The notes below the pieces were generated by a model. That model was not told the origin of the DNA, ran no database searches, and was given only the letters and a program-made list of their open reading frames with translations. Of a DNA stretch of 64,000 bases, positions 23,380 to 32,408 are shown one piece after another (within the stretch, counting starts at the first letter, position 1; the number at the start of each line of letters is the position of its first letter). The stretch is taken from assembly GCA_036560705.1 (NCBI GenBank), contig DATBQR010000058.1, positions 91,741 through 155,740 on the forward strand, written 5' to 3'. The DNA is from RBG-16-66-20 sp036560705. Lineage in GTDB: Bacteria > Pseudomonadota > Gammaproteobacteria > Burkholderiales > SG8-39. The position numbers and the translations under genes were made by a program.

Positions 23380-24370
23380 CCAGCAATTCTAACCCCAGCC
23401 TGATGAGTTCATCCCAGGGCTCGCCGGGTCCGACGCCCTTGCTGGCACGGTCGACGCGCGCCGCGTGCGTGAGCGCCCGCTCGAGCGCGGCGCGCGGAAA
23501 TCGGCGGGCCGCCGCTTTCACCGGCGCCTGGCGTTCGCCCCATACGCGGTTCTCGCGCAGCAGCTGGTCGATGGCGCGGCCCGCCTCCAGCCCCTGCTGG
23601 ATGTGTGCGAGCGCGCGCAGTTCCTCGGCGAGCATCCAGAGGACCAGCACCGTCGACTCGCCTTCGCCGCGCAGGCCGTCGAGCACGCGCACGTAGCGCG
23701 CCGCATCGCCGGCGAGCAGCGCCGCGGCGCCGTCCTTGGCGTCGTAGCGCGCCACGTTCGCCACCGCGTCGTTCACCTGCTCGGCGGAGAGCTCGCCCCC
23801 AGGCAACAAGAGCCCGAGCTTCTGCACTTCCTGGTAGGCGGCGAGCAGGTTGCCTTCCACGCGGTCGGCGAGAAAGCCGAGCGCCTCGGGGGAAGCGCGC
23901 TGTCCCTGCCGGGCGAGGCGCGCGGCGATCCACTCCGGCAGCCGCGCGCGCTCCACCGGGTAGACGTCGACCACCACGCCGGCGCCGGCGAGCGCGAGAA
24001 ACCAGCGCGAGTTCTGATCGTCCTTGCGCAGGCGCGGCACGCTCACGATGGTGACGTTTTCCTTCGCCAGGCGCTCGCAATAACCCAGGATGGCCGCGGC
24101 CCCCTGCGTTCCGGGCTTGCCGGTGGGAATGCGCAGTTCGACGATCTTGCGTCCGCCGAAGAGCGACTGGCTCGCGCCCGCCTGCGTCAGTTCGCTCCAG
24201 TCGAAGCCGCGCTCGGCGGTAAACACCTCGCGCTCCTCGCAGCCTTTCTTGCGCGCGGCGGCGCGGATGGCGTCGGCCGATTCCAGCGCGAGCAGCGGCT
24301 CGTCGCCGTGGATGACGTAGACGCTGGCAATGGACTTGGCAAGCTGCGCTTCGAGCTGCTCGGCGCGCAA
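23336..24370 (-). CDS. holA: DNA polymerase III delta subunit
   Basis: The delta subunit opens the sliding clamp within the clamp loader. The 344-residue protein starts MRAEQLEAQLAKSIASVYVI, then HGDEPLLALESADAIRAAAR (degenerate Walker-A region of delta). It contains GRKIVELRIPTGKPG, LPEWIAARLARQGQ, LADRVEGNLLAAYQEVQKLGLL and a helical collar domain (LVLWMLAEELRALAHI). It is directly downstream of lptE with a five-base gap, the conserved leuS-lptE-holA order of proteobacteria. Its last codons include a rare TTA Leu codon in the putative proA promoter. Confidence 0.92.
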   Translation of the reverse strand: MRAEQLEAQLAKSIASVYVIHGDEPLLALESADAIRAAARKKGCEEREVFTAERGFDWSELTQAGASQSLFGGRKIVELRIPTGKPGTQGAAAILGYCERLAKENVTIVSVPRLRKDDQNSRWFLALAGAGVVVDVYPVERARLPEWIAARLARQGQRASPEALGFLADRVEGNLLAAYQEVQKLGLLLPGGELSAEQVNDAVANVARYDAKDGAAALLAGDAARYVRVLDGLRGEGESTVLVLWMLAEELRALAHIQQGLEAGRAIDQLLRENRVWGERQAPVKAAARRFPRAALERALTHAARVDRASKGVGPGEPWDELIRLGLELLDESEVARAGSRHVG

Positions 24371-24375
24371 GGGGA

Positions 24376-24879
24376 TTACTGTTCGGCGGGTTTCGGAGGG
24401 TGCGCGGACTCGAGGCGCCGCATGATCTGCCGCACCATGTCGAACTGCATGTCGCGGTAGAGATTCGCCTCCTCGAGTTCCTTGGAGAGCACCACGGAGT
24501 CGTTGAAGGTGACGTCGCGCTTGAGTTCTATGGTGTTGAGGGGCAGGAATTCGGCGCCCTTGCCGTCATGCACGCGGAAGCCGACGCGGTAGACCAGCGA
24601 GTATTCGCTCACGCGCCCGGTCGCGGCCAGCGACAGGATGACTTTCTGGCGGGTCTCCTGCGAGAACTCGAGTATGGCGTCCGCCTTCTTCGGATCGTCC
24701 ACCACCTTGGTGTTGGTGCCGGACTGGATGTTGCGCTTGAGATCCAGCGCGACGCCGCCCGAGCCCGGCGGCAGGTACACCGATGCGAACGGCAGATTGG
24801 CGGTGCCGCGCAGCTGGAAGCCGCATCCCGCCAGCAGAACGGCGAGCGCGAAAACGGCGGCGGGTTTTGCGAAGCGCAT
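24376..24879 (-). CDS. lptE: LPS-assembly lipoprotein LptE
   Basis: Plug lipoprotein of the LptD outer-membrane LPS translocon. Signal peptide with lipobox AVLLAGC (Cys ~19) is followed by GFQLRGTANLPFASVYL, a conserved opening of LptE. The mature domain contains LSLAATGRVSEYSLVYRVGF and ANLYRDMQFDMVRQIMRRL, both family hallmarks. 167 residues is typical. The ATG shares a base with the leuS stop (TGATG) and holA follows after five bases, so synthesis is tied to leuS and holA in one transcript. Confidence 0.92.
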   Translation of the reverse strand: MRFAKPAAVFALAVLLAGCGFQLRGTANLPFASVYLPPGSGGVALDLKRNIQSGTNTKVVDDPKKADAILEFSQETRQKVILSLAATGRVSEYSLVYRVGFRVHDGKGAEFLPLNTIELKRDVTFNDSVVLSKELEEANLYRDMQFDMVRQIMRRLESAHPPKPAEQ

Positions 24880-27434
24880 CAGACGACGATATTGATCAAG
24901 CGGCCGGGCACGATGATGGTTTTGCGTATGGCCTTGCCGTCAATGTACTTCTTTACGGCCTCGGCCGCCATCGTTTCGGCGGTCTTCTGGTCGGCGGATT
25001 TCGCCACTTTCACGTTGCCGCGCGTCTTGCCATTGACCTGCACCACGTAGTCGATCTCGTCCTGCTCGAGGGCGGCCGGGTCCGGTTCCGGCCACGGCGC
25101 CGTCATCACGTCCCCGCCGAAGCCGAGTTCCCGCCACAGCGCGTGGCAGACGTGCGGGGTGATCGGCGACAGCAGCCGCAGCAGGATCGACAGCCCTTCC
25201 TTGGCGGTCTCGTTTTCCGCGCCCGGAAGCTTTTCCAGGGCATTCAGCATCTTCATCGCCGCCGAAGCCACGGTATTGAACTGGTGCTTGCCGAGGTCGT
25301 AGTTGGCCTGCTTCAGCACCGCGTGGATCTCGCGGCGGACGTCCTTGGCGCTGGCCTTGCTGCCGGAAGTATTTTTCGAAAAGGTAAAGCCGTAGTTCCA
25401 CAGGCGCTTGAGGAAGCGGTACGAGCCTTCGACGCCTTCGTCCGACCACTCGAGCGTGCTGGTCGGCGGCGAGGCGAAAATGATGAAGAAGCGCGCGGTG
25501 TCGGCGCCGTACTGCTCGATCAGCTTCTGCGGGTCGACGCCGTTGTTGCGCGATTTCGACATGGTGCCGATGCCGTCGTACACCACTTCCATGCCACTCT
25601 TTGTCTTGGCGACGAGGATCTTGCCCTTGGCGTCGCGCGTGAGGGCCACGTCGGCGGGGTTCACCCACTCGCGCCGGCCATTGGCGTCGGTGTAGTAGGA
25701 CTCGGCGAGCACCATGCCCTGCGTCAGCAGGTTGGTGAAGGGTTCGGCGACATCCAGCAGGCCTTCGTCGCGCATCGCGCGCATGAAGAAGCGGGAGTAG
25801 AGCAGGTGCAGGATGGCGTGCTCGATGCCGCCGATGTACTGGTCCACCGCCATCCAGTACCGGGCGCGCTCGTCTACCATCGCGCCCGGCTGGTCCGGGC
25901 AGGCATAGCGCGCGAAGTACCAGGACGAATCGACGAAGGTGTCCATGGTGTCGGTCTCGCGCTTCGCCGGCTTGCCGCAGGACGGACACCTGGTTTCGTA
26001 GAACGCGGGAAGCTTCGCCAGCGGATTGCCGGTGCCGTCGGGCACCAGGTCTTCGGGCAGCACCACCGGCAACTGGTCGTCCGGCACCGGCACGTCGCCG
26101 CAGGACGGGCAGTGCACGATCGGGATCGGGCAGCCCCAGTAGCGCTGGCGCGAGATGCCCCAGTCGCGCAGGCGCCACTGCACCTGCTTCTCGCCGAGGT
26201 TCTTCGCCTTCAGGTCGGCAGCGATGGCATCGACCGCCTGCTGGAAGCCGAGGCCGTCGTACTTTCCGGAGTTGACGCACTGGCCGGCACCTTTTTCGTC
26301 GTACCAGGCGTACCACTTGCGATCGTCGAACTTCCCGTCGCCGACCTGGATCACCTGCGGGATCGGCAGTCCGTACTTCAGCGCGAAGGAGAAATCACGC
26401 TCGTCGTGCGCCGGCACGCCCATCACCGCGCCCTCGCCGTAGCCCATCAGCACGTAGTTGCCCACCCAGACGGGGATTTGTTCGCCCGAGACCGGGTGTT
26501 TTACATACAGGCCGGTGGGCTCGCCTTTCTTCTCGATTTGCGCGAGTTCGGCTTCCACCACCGTGCCTTTCCTGCATTCCTCGACAAAGGCCCTGATCTT
26601 CCGATTTTTCCCGGCGGCATATTGGGCGATGGGATGTTCGGCGGCCACCGCCATGAAGGTCACGCCCATCAGCGTGTCGGCGCGGGTGGTAAATACCCAA
26701 AGATTCTTTTGCTCGCCATTCAGCTCATACGGGAAGCCAATTCGAACCCCTTCCGATTTGCCTATCCAGTTCTTCTGCATCAGCTTGACCTGCTCGGGCC
26801 AGCCGTCCAAGCCGTCGAGCGCGCCGAGCAGCTCCTCGGCGTACTTCGTGATGCGGAAGAAGTACATCGGGATTTCGCGCTTTTCCACCGGCGCGCCGGT
26901 GCGCCAGCCGCGGCCGTCGATCACCTGCTCGTTGGCGAGCACCGTCTGGTCGACCGGATCCCAGTTGACGACGCCGGTCTTCTTGTAGGCGAGGCCCTTT
27001 TTGAAGAGGCGCGTGAACAGCCACTGGTTCCACTTGTAGTAGCTCGAGTCGCAGGTGGCGAGCTCGCGTTCCCAGTCGATGGCGAAGCCGAGGCTCTTCA
27101 GCTGCTTCTTCATGTACGCGATGTTGTCGCGCGTCCACCGGGCGGGCGGCACCTTGTTCGCCATCGCGGCGTTTTCGGCGGGCAGGCCGAAGGCGTCCCA
27201 GCCCATCGGCTGCAGCACGTTCATGCCGCGCATGCGGTAATGCCGGGTGAGCACGTCGCCGATGGTGTAGTTCCTGACGTGCCCCATGTGCAGCTTGCCC
27301 GAGGGGTACGGGAACATCGACAGGCAGTAGAACTTCGCCTTCGCGCGGTCCTCCGTGACGCGGAACGAGCGCTGCGATTCCCAGAACGACTGGGCTTCGT
27401 CTTCGATGCTGCGGGGTTCGTAGCGTTCCTGCAT
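24879..27434 (-). CDS. leuS: Leucyl-tRNA synthetase
   Basis: Class I synthetase of 851 residues. It shows the HIGH-type motif FPYPSGKLHMGHVRNY (~41-56), the editing domain with GVTFMAVAAEHPI and the TMSKSRNNGVDPQ form of KMSKS (~610). The two zinc-like Cys pairs are in HCPSCGDVPV and TRCPSCGKPA, and the C-terminal tRNA-binding domain ends VNGKTRGNVKVAKSA. It is the first gene of the long minus-strand operon. A TATAAT at 27478-27473 gives a ~32-base leader. I see no T-box or leader peptide. Confidence 0.96.
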   Translation of the reverse strand: MQERYEPRSIEDEAQSFWESQRSFRVTEDRAKAKFYCLSMFPYPSGKLHMGHVRNYTIGDVLTRHYRMRGMNVLQPMGWDAFGLPAENAAMANKVPPARWTRDNIAYMKKQLKSLGFAIDWERELATCDSSYYKWNQWLFTRLFKKGLAYKKTGVVNWDPVDQTVLANEQVIDGRGWRTGAPVEKREIPMYFFRITKYAEELLGALDGLDGWPEQVKLMQKNWIGKSEGVRIGFPYELNGEQKNLWVFTTRADTLMGVTFMAVAAEHPIAQYAAGKNRKIRAFVEECRKGTVVEAELAQIEKKGEPTGLYVKHPVSGEQIPVWVGNYVLMGYGEGAVMGVPAHDERDFSFALKYGLPIPQVIQVGDGKFDDRKWYAWYDEKGAGQCVNSGKYDGLGFQQAVDAIAADLKAKNLGEKQVQWRLRDWGISRQRYWGCPIPIVHCPSCGDVPVPDDQLPVVLPEDLVPDGTGNPLAKLPAFYETRCPSCGKPAKRETDTMDTFVDSSWYFARYACPDQPGAMVDERARYWMAVDQYIGGIEHAILHLLYSRFFMRAMRDEGLLDVAEPFTNLLTQGMVLAESYYTDANGRREWVNPADVALTRDAKGKILVAKTKSGMEVVYDGIGTMSKSRNNGVDPQKLIEQYGADTARFFIIFASPPTSTLEWSDEGVEGSYRFLKRLWNYGFTFSKNTSGSKASAKDVRREIHAVLKQANYDLGKHQFNTVASAAMKMLNALEKLPGAENETAKEGLSILLRLLSPITPHVCHALWRELGFGGDVMTAPWPEPDPAALEQDEIDYVVQVNGKTRGNVKVAKSADQKTAETMAAEAVKKYIDGKAIRKTIIVPGRLINIVV

Positions 27435-27472
27435 GTTGCGGATCGTTTCGGCGCCGTGTCGGGAAGCCGCGG

Positions 27473-27491
27473 ATTATAAAGGGTGAGATAA
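27473..27491. promoter_or_regulatory. Back-to-back -10 boxes for leuS and uvrD
   Basis: TATAAT on the minus strand (27478-27473) points to leuS, and GATAAT on the plus strand (27486-27491) points to uvrD, with seven bases between them. The two polymerase footprints would overlap, so the promoters probably exclude each other. uvrD's TTG start (27501) is nine bases after its -10 box. Confidence 0.6.
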
Positions 27492-27500
27492 TGCGCCGTT

Positions 27501-29717
27501 TTGTCGCGGCCGAATTTGTCCCTACACCTCGAACACCTCAATCCGGAACAGCTCGCCGCGGTGACCCTGCACGAAGAGGGCGCCGCGGGACACGCCCTCG
27601 TGCTCGCAGGCGCGGGCAGCGGCAAGACCCGGGTGCTCACCACGCGCATCGCCTGGCTGATCAAATCCGGCCACGTCACGCCCGGCGGCGTGCTGGCGGT
27701 GACCTTCACCAACAAGGCGGCGCGCGAAATGATGACGCGCCTCACGGCGATGCTGCCGATGAATCCGCGCGGCCTGTGGATCGGCACTTTCCACGGGCTC
27801 GCAAATCGCCTCTTGCGCACGCACCACCAGGAGGCCGGGCTGCCGCGCGAATTCCAGATCCTCGACGTGCAGGACCAGCTCTCGGCGGTGAAGCGCCTCG
27901 CCAGGGCGCTCAACGTCGACGAAGACCGTTTTCCGCCGCGCGACCTGCAGCGCTTCATCAACGGCAACAAGGAAGAGGGCCTGCGCGCGCGCGACGCGCC
28001 GGCCGGCGACGACATCGCGCGCCGCCAGGTGGAGTTCTACGCCGCCTACGACGAGCAGTGCCAGCGCGAGGGCGTGGCGGATTTCGCCGAACTGCTGCTG
28101 CGCAGCTACGAACTGCTGGCGAGAAACGAAATCATCCGCCAGCACTATCAGGCGCGCTTCCGCTACATCCTGATCGATGAGTTTCAGGACACCAACCGCC
28201 TGCAGTACCGCTGGCTGAAGATGTTCGCGGGGCCTGCGTCGCGCCTGTTCGCGGTGGGCGACGACGACCAGTCCATCTACGGCTTCCGCGGCGCCAACGT
28301 CGGCAACCTGGCGGAGTTCGAGAAGGAATACTCGAGGGGGAAAGTGATCCGCCTGGAGCAGAACTACCGGTCGCAGGGCAACATCCTCGATGCCGCCAAT
28401 GCGCTGATTTCGAACAACACGCAGCGCCTGGGCAAGAACCTGTGGACCTCGGCCGGCAGCGGCGATCCGCTGCGGGTGTTCGAAGGCGAGAGCGACGCCG
28501 ACGAGGCGCGCTTCATCGCCGAGGAGGTCGGCGCTCTGCGGCGCGAAGGCATGCGGCTCGTGGATATCGCCGTGCTCTACCGCTCCAACGCGCAGTCGCG
28601 CGTGCTGGAGCACGCGCTGTTCGGCGCCACGATCCCCTACCGCGTCTACGGCGGCCTGCGCTTCTTCGAGCGGGCCGAGGTGAAGCACGCGCTCGCCTAT
28701 CTGCGCCTGATTTCCTCGCCGGCGGACGACACCTCGTTCCTGCGCGTCGCCAATTTTCCGCCGCGCGGCATCGGCGCCCGCTCGATGGAGCAGCTGCAGG
28801 ACGCGGCCAAGCAGAAGGGCATCCCGCTGTTCGAGGCCGTTGATTTTTCTTCTGTCAAATCCCTATCCTTTAAAAAACTGATTCAGGATCTGCAAACCGA
28901 GACCAAAGACCTGCCGCTGCCGGAGGTCGTCGAGCACGTGATCCACCGCAGCGGCCTGATCGAGCATTACAAGAACGAGCGCGAGGGCGTCGACAGGGTC
29001 GAAAACCTCGAGGAACTCGTCAACGCCGCGGCGGCTTTCACGCAAAGCGAGCGGGATCCGGAAGCGGACGAAGAGATGCCGCCGCTGGTCGCTTTCCTCA
29101 CGCACGCGGCGCTGGAGGCGGGCGACCATCAAGCCGGGGAAGGCCAGGACGCGCTGCAGCTGATGACGGCGCACTCGGCCAAGGGCCTGGAATTCCATGC
29201 CGTGTTCCTCAGCGGCCTGGAGGAAGGCTTGTTCCCGCACGAGCAGAGCACGGTGGAGAAGGACGGCCTGGAAGAGGAGCGCCGCCTCGCCTACGTCGCC
29301 ATCACGCGCGCGCGGCAGCGGCTCTACCTGTCCTTCGCGCAGACCCGCATGCTGCACGGCCAGACGCGCTACAGCCTGGCGTCGCGCTTCCTGGAGGAAA
29401 TCCCCGAGGGCCTGAAGAAATGGCTCACGCCGAAATTGTCGCGGCAGAGATCGATGGGGTTCGACATGCCGGCGCGGCGGCAGTCGCGCGCGGACGACAA
29501 GGACAGCTACTTTCCGAAGAAGGAAACCGTCACGTTCGCGAAGCGCCGCGAGGGTCCGGGCTTGCGCATCGGCCAGAATGTGACGCACCCGAAATTCGGC
29601 GCCGGCGTGATCGTGGATGCCGAGGGCGACGGCAGCGATGCGCGCGTGCAGGTGAATTTCGGCCGCCAGGGCGTCAAGTGGCTTGCCGTGGCGGTGGCCA
29701 AGCTGGAAGTGGCTTAG
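27501..29717 (+). CDS. uvrD: UvrD/Rep family ATP-dependent DNA helicase II
   Basis: 3'-5' helicase for nucleotide-excision and mismatch repair. The 738-residue protein has motif Q/I (LNPEQLAAVTL, then LAGAGSGKTRVLTTRIAWL), Ia (AVTFTNKAAREM), II (ILIDEFQDTN), III (FAVGDDDQSIYGFRGA), IV (RLEQNYRSQGNILDAAN), V (LMTAHSAKGLEFHAVFL) and VI (EEERRLAYVAITRARQRLYL). The C-terminal Tudor-like tail is VTHPKFGAGVIVDAEGDG. Start is TTG 27501, or TTG 27516. A -10 box lies just upstream. Codons at ~28840-28885 form an AT-rich island. Confidence 0.95.
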   Translation: MSRPNLSLHLEHLNPEQLAAVTLHEEGAAGHALVLAGAGSGKTRVLTTRIAWLIKSGHVTPGGVLAVTFTNKAAREMMTRLTAMLPMNPRGLWIGTFHGLANRLLRTHHQEAGLPREFQILDVQDQLSAVKRLARALNVDEDRFPPRDLQRFINGNKEEGLRARDAPAGDDIARRQVEFYAAYDEQCQREGVADFAELLLRSYELLARNEIIRQHYQARFRYILIDEFQDTNRLQYRWLKMFAGPASRLFAVGDDDQSIYGFRGANVGNLAEFEKEYSRGKVIRLEQNYRSQGNILDAANALISNNTQRLGKNLWTSAGSGDPLRVFEGESDADEARFIAEEVGALRREGMRLVDIAVLYRSNAQSRVLEHALFGATIPYRVYGGLRFFERAEVKHALAYLRLISSPADDTSFLRVANFPPRGIGARSMEQLQDAAKQKGIPLFEAVDFSSVKSLSFKKLIQDLQTETKDLPLPEVVEHVIHRSGLIEHYKNEREGVDRVENLEELVNAAAAFTQSERDPEADEEMPPLVAFLTHAALEAGDHQAGEGQDALQLMTAHSAKGLEFHAVFLSGLEEGLFPHEQSTVEKDGLEEERRLAYVAITRARQRLYLSFAQTRMLHGQTRYSLASRFLEEIPEGLKKWLTPKLSRQRSMGFDMPARRQSRADDKDSYFPKKETVTFAKRREGPGLRIGQNVTHPKFGAGVIVDAEGDGSDARVQVNFGRQGVKWLAVAVAKLEVA

Positions 29718-29727
29718 CGCCGCTTTC

Positions 29728-30813
29728 TCACCTCTCGAACAGCAGCACCAGGTAGGAGCAGAACAGCAGCAGGTGCACGGCGCCGAGCAGGATGTTGGTG
29801 CGGCCGCTGGCGAAGGTGATGGTGCTGAGTCCCAGCGTGAGCAGGAGCAGGACCACATCCACAGGTTCCAGCCCGAGCACCACGCTGCGGTCGGTGAAGA
29901 GGCCGATCGCCAGCACCGCCGGGATGGTCAGGCTGATGCTCGCCAGCACCGAGCCGAGCAGCAGGTTGACCGAGCGCTGCAGCTGGTTGGCCAGCGCCGC
30001 GCGCACCGCGCCCAGCGATTCCGGGGAAAGGATCAGCGCCGCCACCAGGAATCCCACCAGCGCCTCGGGCGCGCCCAGCACCTGCACCGCGTGCTCGATC
30101 GGCACGGCGATTTTCTTCGACAGCAGCACGATCGGGATGATGTAGGCAATGAGCAGCACGCCGTGAAAGGCGGCCGAGCGCACTTCCAGGTCGCCGTGGT
30201 CGTCGCCGGCCGGCTCGTCCGCCGTCACGAAATAGTGCTTGTGGCGCAGGGTCTGGATGGCGAGAAAGACGCCGTACAGCGCAATCGACATGAAGATGAG
30301 GAAAATCTCGTGCAGCGCCGACAGCGTGCCGCCGGGCGATTCGGTGAAGTTGGGCAGCACCAGCCCGAGCACCGCCAGCGGCACGATCACCGCGAGGAAG
30401 GCGTTGGCGCCCTGCAGGTTGTAGGTCTGCTCGTGGTAGCGCAGGCCGCCGACCAGCAGCGTGAGGCCCGCCATGCCGTTGAAGACGATCATCACCACGG
30501 CGAACATGGTGTCGCGCGCGAGCGCCGAGACCGGCGGGCCGTTCAGCATCACCGCCGCGATCATCATCACTTCGATGCCGGTGATCGCCAGCGTGAGGAT
30601 CAGCGTGCCGAAGGGTTCGCCGAGGATCGTCGCAAGACATTCAGAGTGCCTGACCACCGCGAAAGCCGCCGCCAGCATCACGGCGAACAGCCATACGAGC
30701 ACGAACGCCGCCCACCAGCTGTTGCCCAGGTCGCCCGGCAGCTGCCGGGCGAACAGGAAGAACAGCGCCGCCGTGGCATAGCTCGCGAGCAGAGGCCATT
30801 CGCGCCGGATCAT
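29728..30813 (-). CDS. chaA: Calcium/proton antiporter, ChaA-like
   Basis: A 361-residue CaCA-superfamily exchanger with about 11 membrane helices. The two inverted exchanger repeats carry their acidic signatures: LILTLAITGIEVMMIAAVML (~77-96) and LVAALILSPESLGAVRAALA (~257-276). The cytoplasmic loop HKHYFVTADEPAGDDHGDL separates them, as in ChaA, which exports Ca (and Na/K) for protons across the inner membrane. It converges on uvrD with a ten-base gap and is divergent from ilvA, with 57 bases between starts. Confidence 0.88.
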   Translation of the reverse strand: MIRREWPLLASYATAALFFLFARQLPGDLGNSWWAAFVLVWLFAVMLAAAFAVVRHSECLATILGEPFGTLILTLAITGIEVMMIAAVMLNGPPVSALARDTMFAVVMIVFNGMAGLTLLVGGLRYHEQTYNLQGANAFLAVIVPLAVLGLVLPNFTESPGGTLSALHEIFLIFMSIALYGVFLAIQTLRHKHYFVTADEPAGDDHGDLEVRSAAFHGVLLIAYIIPIVLLSKKIAVPIEHAVQVLGAPEALVGFLVAALILSPESLGAVRAALANQLQRSVNLLLGSVLASISLTIPAVLAIGLFTDRSVVLGLEPVDVVLLLLTLGLSTITFASGRTNILLGAVHLLLFCSYLVLLFER

Positions 30814-30870
30814 GCGGCGAATCTAGCACGCCGGGTCTGCGCAGCGAACCCGATGTGCTACGCTTTTCCG

Positions 30871-32406
30871 ATGCGCAAGGACGACTATCTCGAGCGTGTT
30901 CTCAAGGCGCGCGTCTACGACGTGGCGATCGAGTCGCCGCTCGAGCCCGCGCCCGCGCTGTCGCGGCGCCTCGGCAACCGCCTGCTGCTCAAGCGCGAAG
31001 ACCTGCAGCCGGTGTTTTCCTTCAAGCTGCGCGGCGCCTACAACAAGATGGCGCACCTCGCGCCCGCCAGGCTCGCCAAGGGCGTGATCACGGCGAGCGC
31101 GGGCAACCACGCGCAGGGCGTCGCGCTGGCGGCGCAGAAACTCGGCTGCCGCGCGGTGATCGTGATGCCGGTGACCACGCCGAAAATCAAGATCGACGCG
31201 GTGCTGGCGCGCGGCGCCGAAGCGGTGCTGCGCGGCGACACTTACGCGGAAGCGCTCACGCACGCGAAGAAGATGCAGCGCCGGCTCGGGCTCAGCTTCG
31301 TGCATCCCTACGACGATCCGGAAGTGATCGCCGGGCAGGGCACCATCGGCATGGAAATCCTGCGCCAGCACGCGCGGCCGATCCACGCGGTGTTCGTGCC
31401 GGTGGGCGGCGGCGGCCTGATTTCCGGCATCGCCGCCTACATCAAGCGCGTGCGGCCGTCGGTGCGCATCATCGGCGTGGAGCCGGCCGACGCCGACGCC
31501 ATGGCGCAGTCGCTGAAGGCGCGGCGCCGCGTAGTGCTCGGCCACGTGGGCCTCTTCGCCGACGGCGTCGCCGTGAAGCAGGTGGGCGAGGAGACCTTCC
31601 GCCTCGCGCGCGAGCTGGTCGACGAAATGGTGCTGGTGGACACCGACGAAATCTGCGCCGCCATCAAGGACGTGTTCGAGGACACCCGCGTGGTGCTGGA
31701 GCCGGCGGGCGCGCTGGCGATTGCCGGCGCCAAGGCCTGGACCGCGAAGCGAAAGGCGAAGGGCAAAACGCTCGTTGCCATCGCCTCCGGCGCCAACACC
31801 AATTTCGACCGGCTGCGCTTCGTCGCCGAGCAGGCGGAACTGGGCGAGCATCGCGAGGCCGTGCTCGCGGTGACGATCCCCGAGCGCCGCGGCAGCTTCC
31901 GCCGCTTCTGCGAGACGCTCTCCGGGCGCAACATCACCGAATTCAACTACCGCATGTCGGGTCCGGACGCGGCGCACATCTTCGTCGGCGTCGGCGTGCA
32001 GGGGCAGGAGGAAACCGCCCGCATCGTGCGCCGCCTCGCGCGCGCCGGCTGCCGCACGCTTGACCTGTCCAACAACGAAATCGCCAAATCCCACGTGCGC
32101 CACATGGTGGGCGGCCGCGCGGGGTTGGCGCCGGCGCGCGGGCGCGCTCCTGCCGGTGAACTTCTGTATCGCTTTGAGTTCCCGGAGCGCCAGGGCGCGC
32201 TGATGAAATTCCTGCGCAGCATGAATCCCTCCTGGAACATCAGCCTGTTCCACTACCGCAACCACGGCGCCGACTACGGCCGCGTGCTGGTCGGCATGCA
32301 GGTGCCCAAAAAAGAGATGAACGAATTCCGCCGCTTCCTGGGCAGGCTCGGCTATCCCTGCGTCGACGAGACGCGCAACCCGGCGTATCGCCTCTTCCTC
32401 GGCTGA
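30871..32406 (+). CDS. ilvA: Threonine ammonia-lyase, biosynthetic
   Basis: PLP enzyme making 2-oxobutanoate from threonine, the entry to isoleucine. 511 residues. It starts MRKDDYLERVLKARVYDVA and has the PLP lysine in FSFKLRGAYNKM (~55), the substrate loop SAGNHAQGVALAA, the phosphate loop PVGGGGLISGIAAY, and VVLEPAGALAIAG. Two C-terminal ACT-like regulatory repeats are present (AVTIPERRGSFRRFCETL and RFEFPERQGALMKFL), implying isoleucine feedback. ATG 30871 is six bases after an extended -10 (TGCTACGCT), so the mRNA may be leaderless. Confidence 0.95.
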   Translation: MRKDDYLERVLKARVYDVAIESPLEPAPALSRRLGNRLLLKREDLQPVFSFKLRGAYNKMAHLAPARLAKGVITASAGNHAQGVALAAQKLGCRAVIVMPVTTPKIKIDAVLARGAEAVLRGDTYAEALTHAKKMQRRLGLSFVHPYDDPEVIAGQGTIGMEILRQHARPIHAVFVPVGGGGLISGIAAYIKRVRPSVRIIGVEPADADAMAQSLKARRRVVLGHVGLFADGVAVKQVGEETFRLARELVDEMVLVDTDEICAAIKDVFEDTRVVLEPAGALAIAGAKAWTAKRKAKGKTLVAIASGANTNFDRLRFVAEQAELGEHREAVLAVTIPERRGSFRRFCETLSGRNITEFNYRMSGPDAAHIFVGVGVQGQEETARIVRRLARAGCRTLDLSNNEIAKSHVRHMVGGRAGLAPARGRAPAGELLYRFEFPERQGALMKFLRSMNPSWNISLFHYRNHGADYGRVLVGMQVPKKEMNEFRRFLGRLGYPCVDETRNPAYRLFLG

Positions 32407-32408
32407 CC

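Noticed and set aside
24783..27479. 898-codon open frame antisense to leuS
   Set aside because: It mirrors leuS exactly, has no family motif, and is His/Asp/Val-rich as expected from reading GC-biased codons backwards.
29683..32406. 907-codon frame that would fuse a His/Arg/Glu-rich region to threonine ammonia-lyase
   Set aside because: The first 396 codons are antisense to chaA. A -10 box and a family-typical start (ATG 30871) place the true ilvA start.
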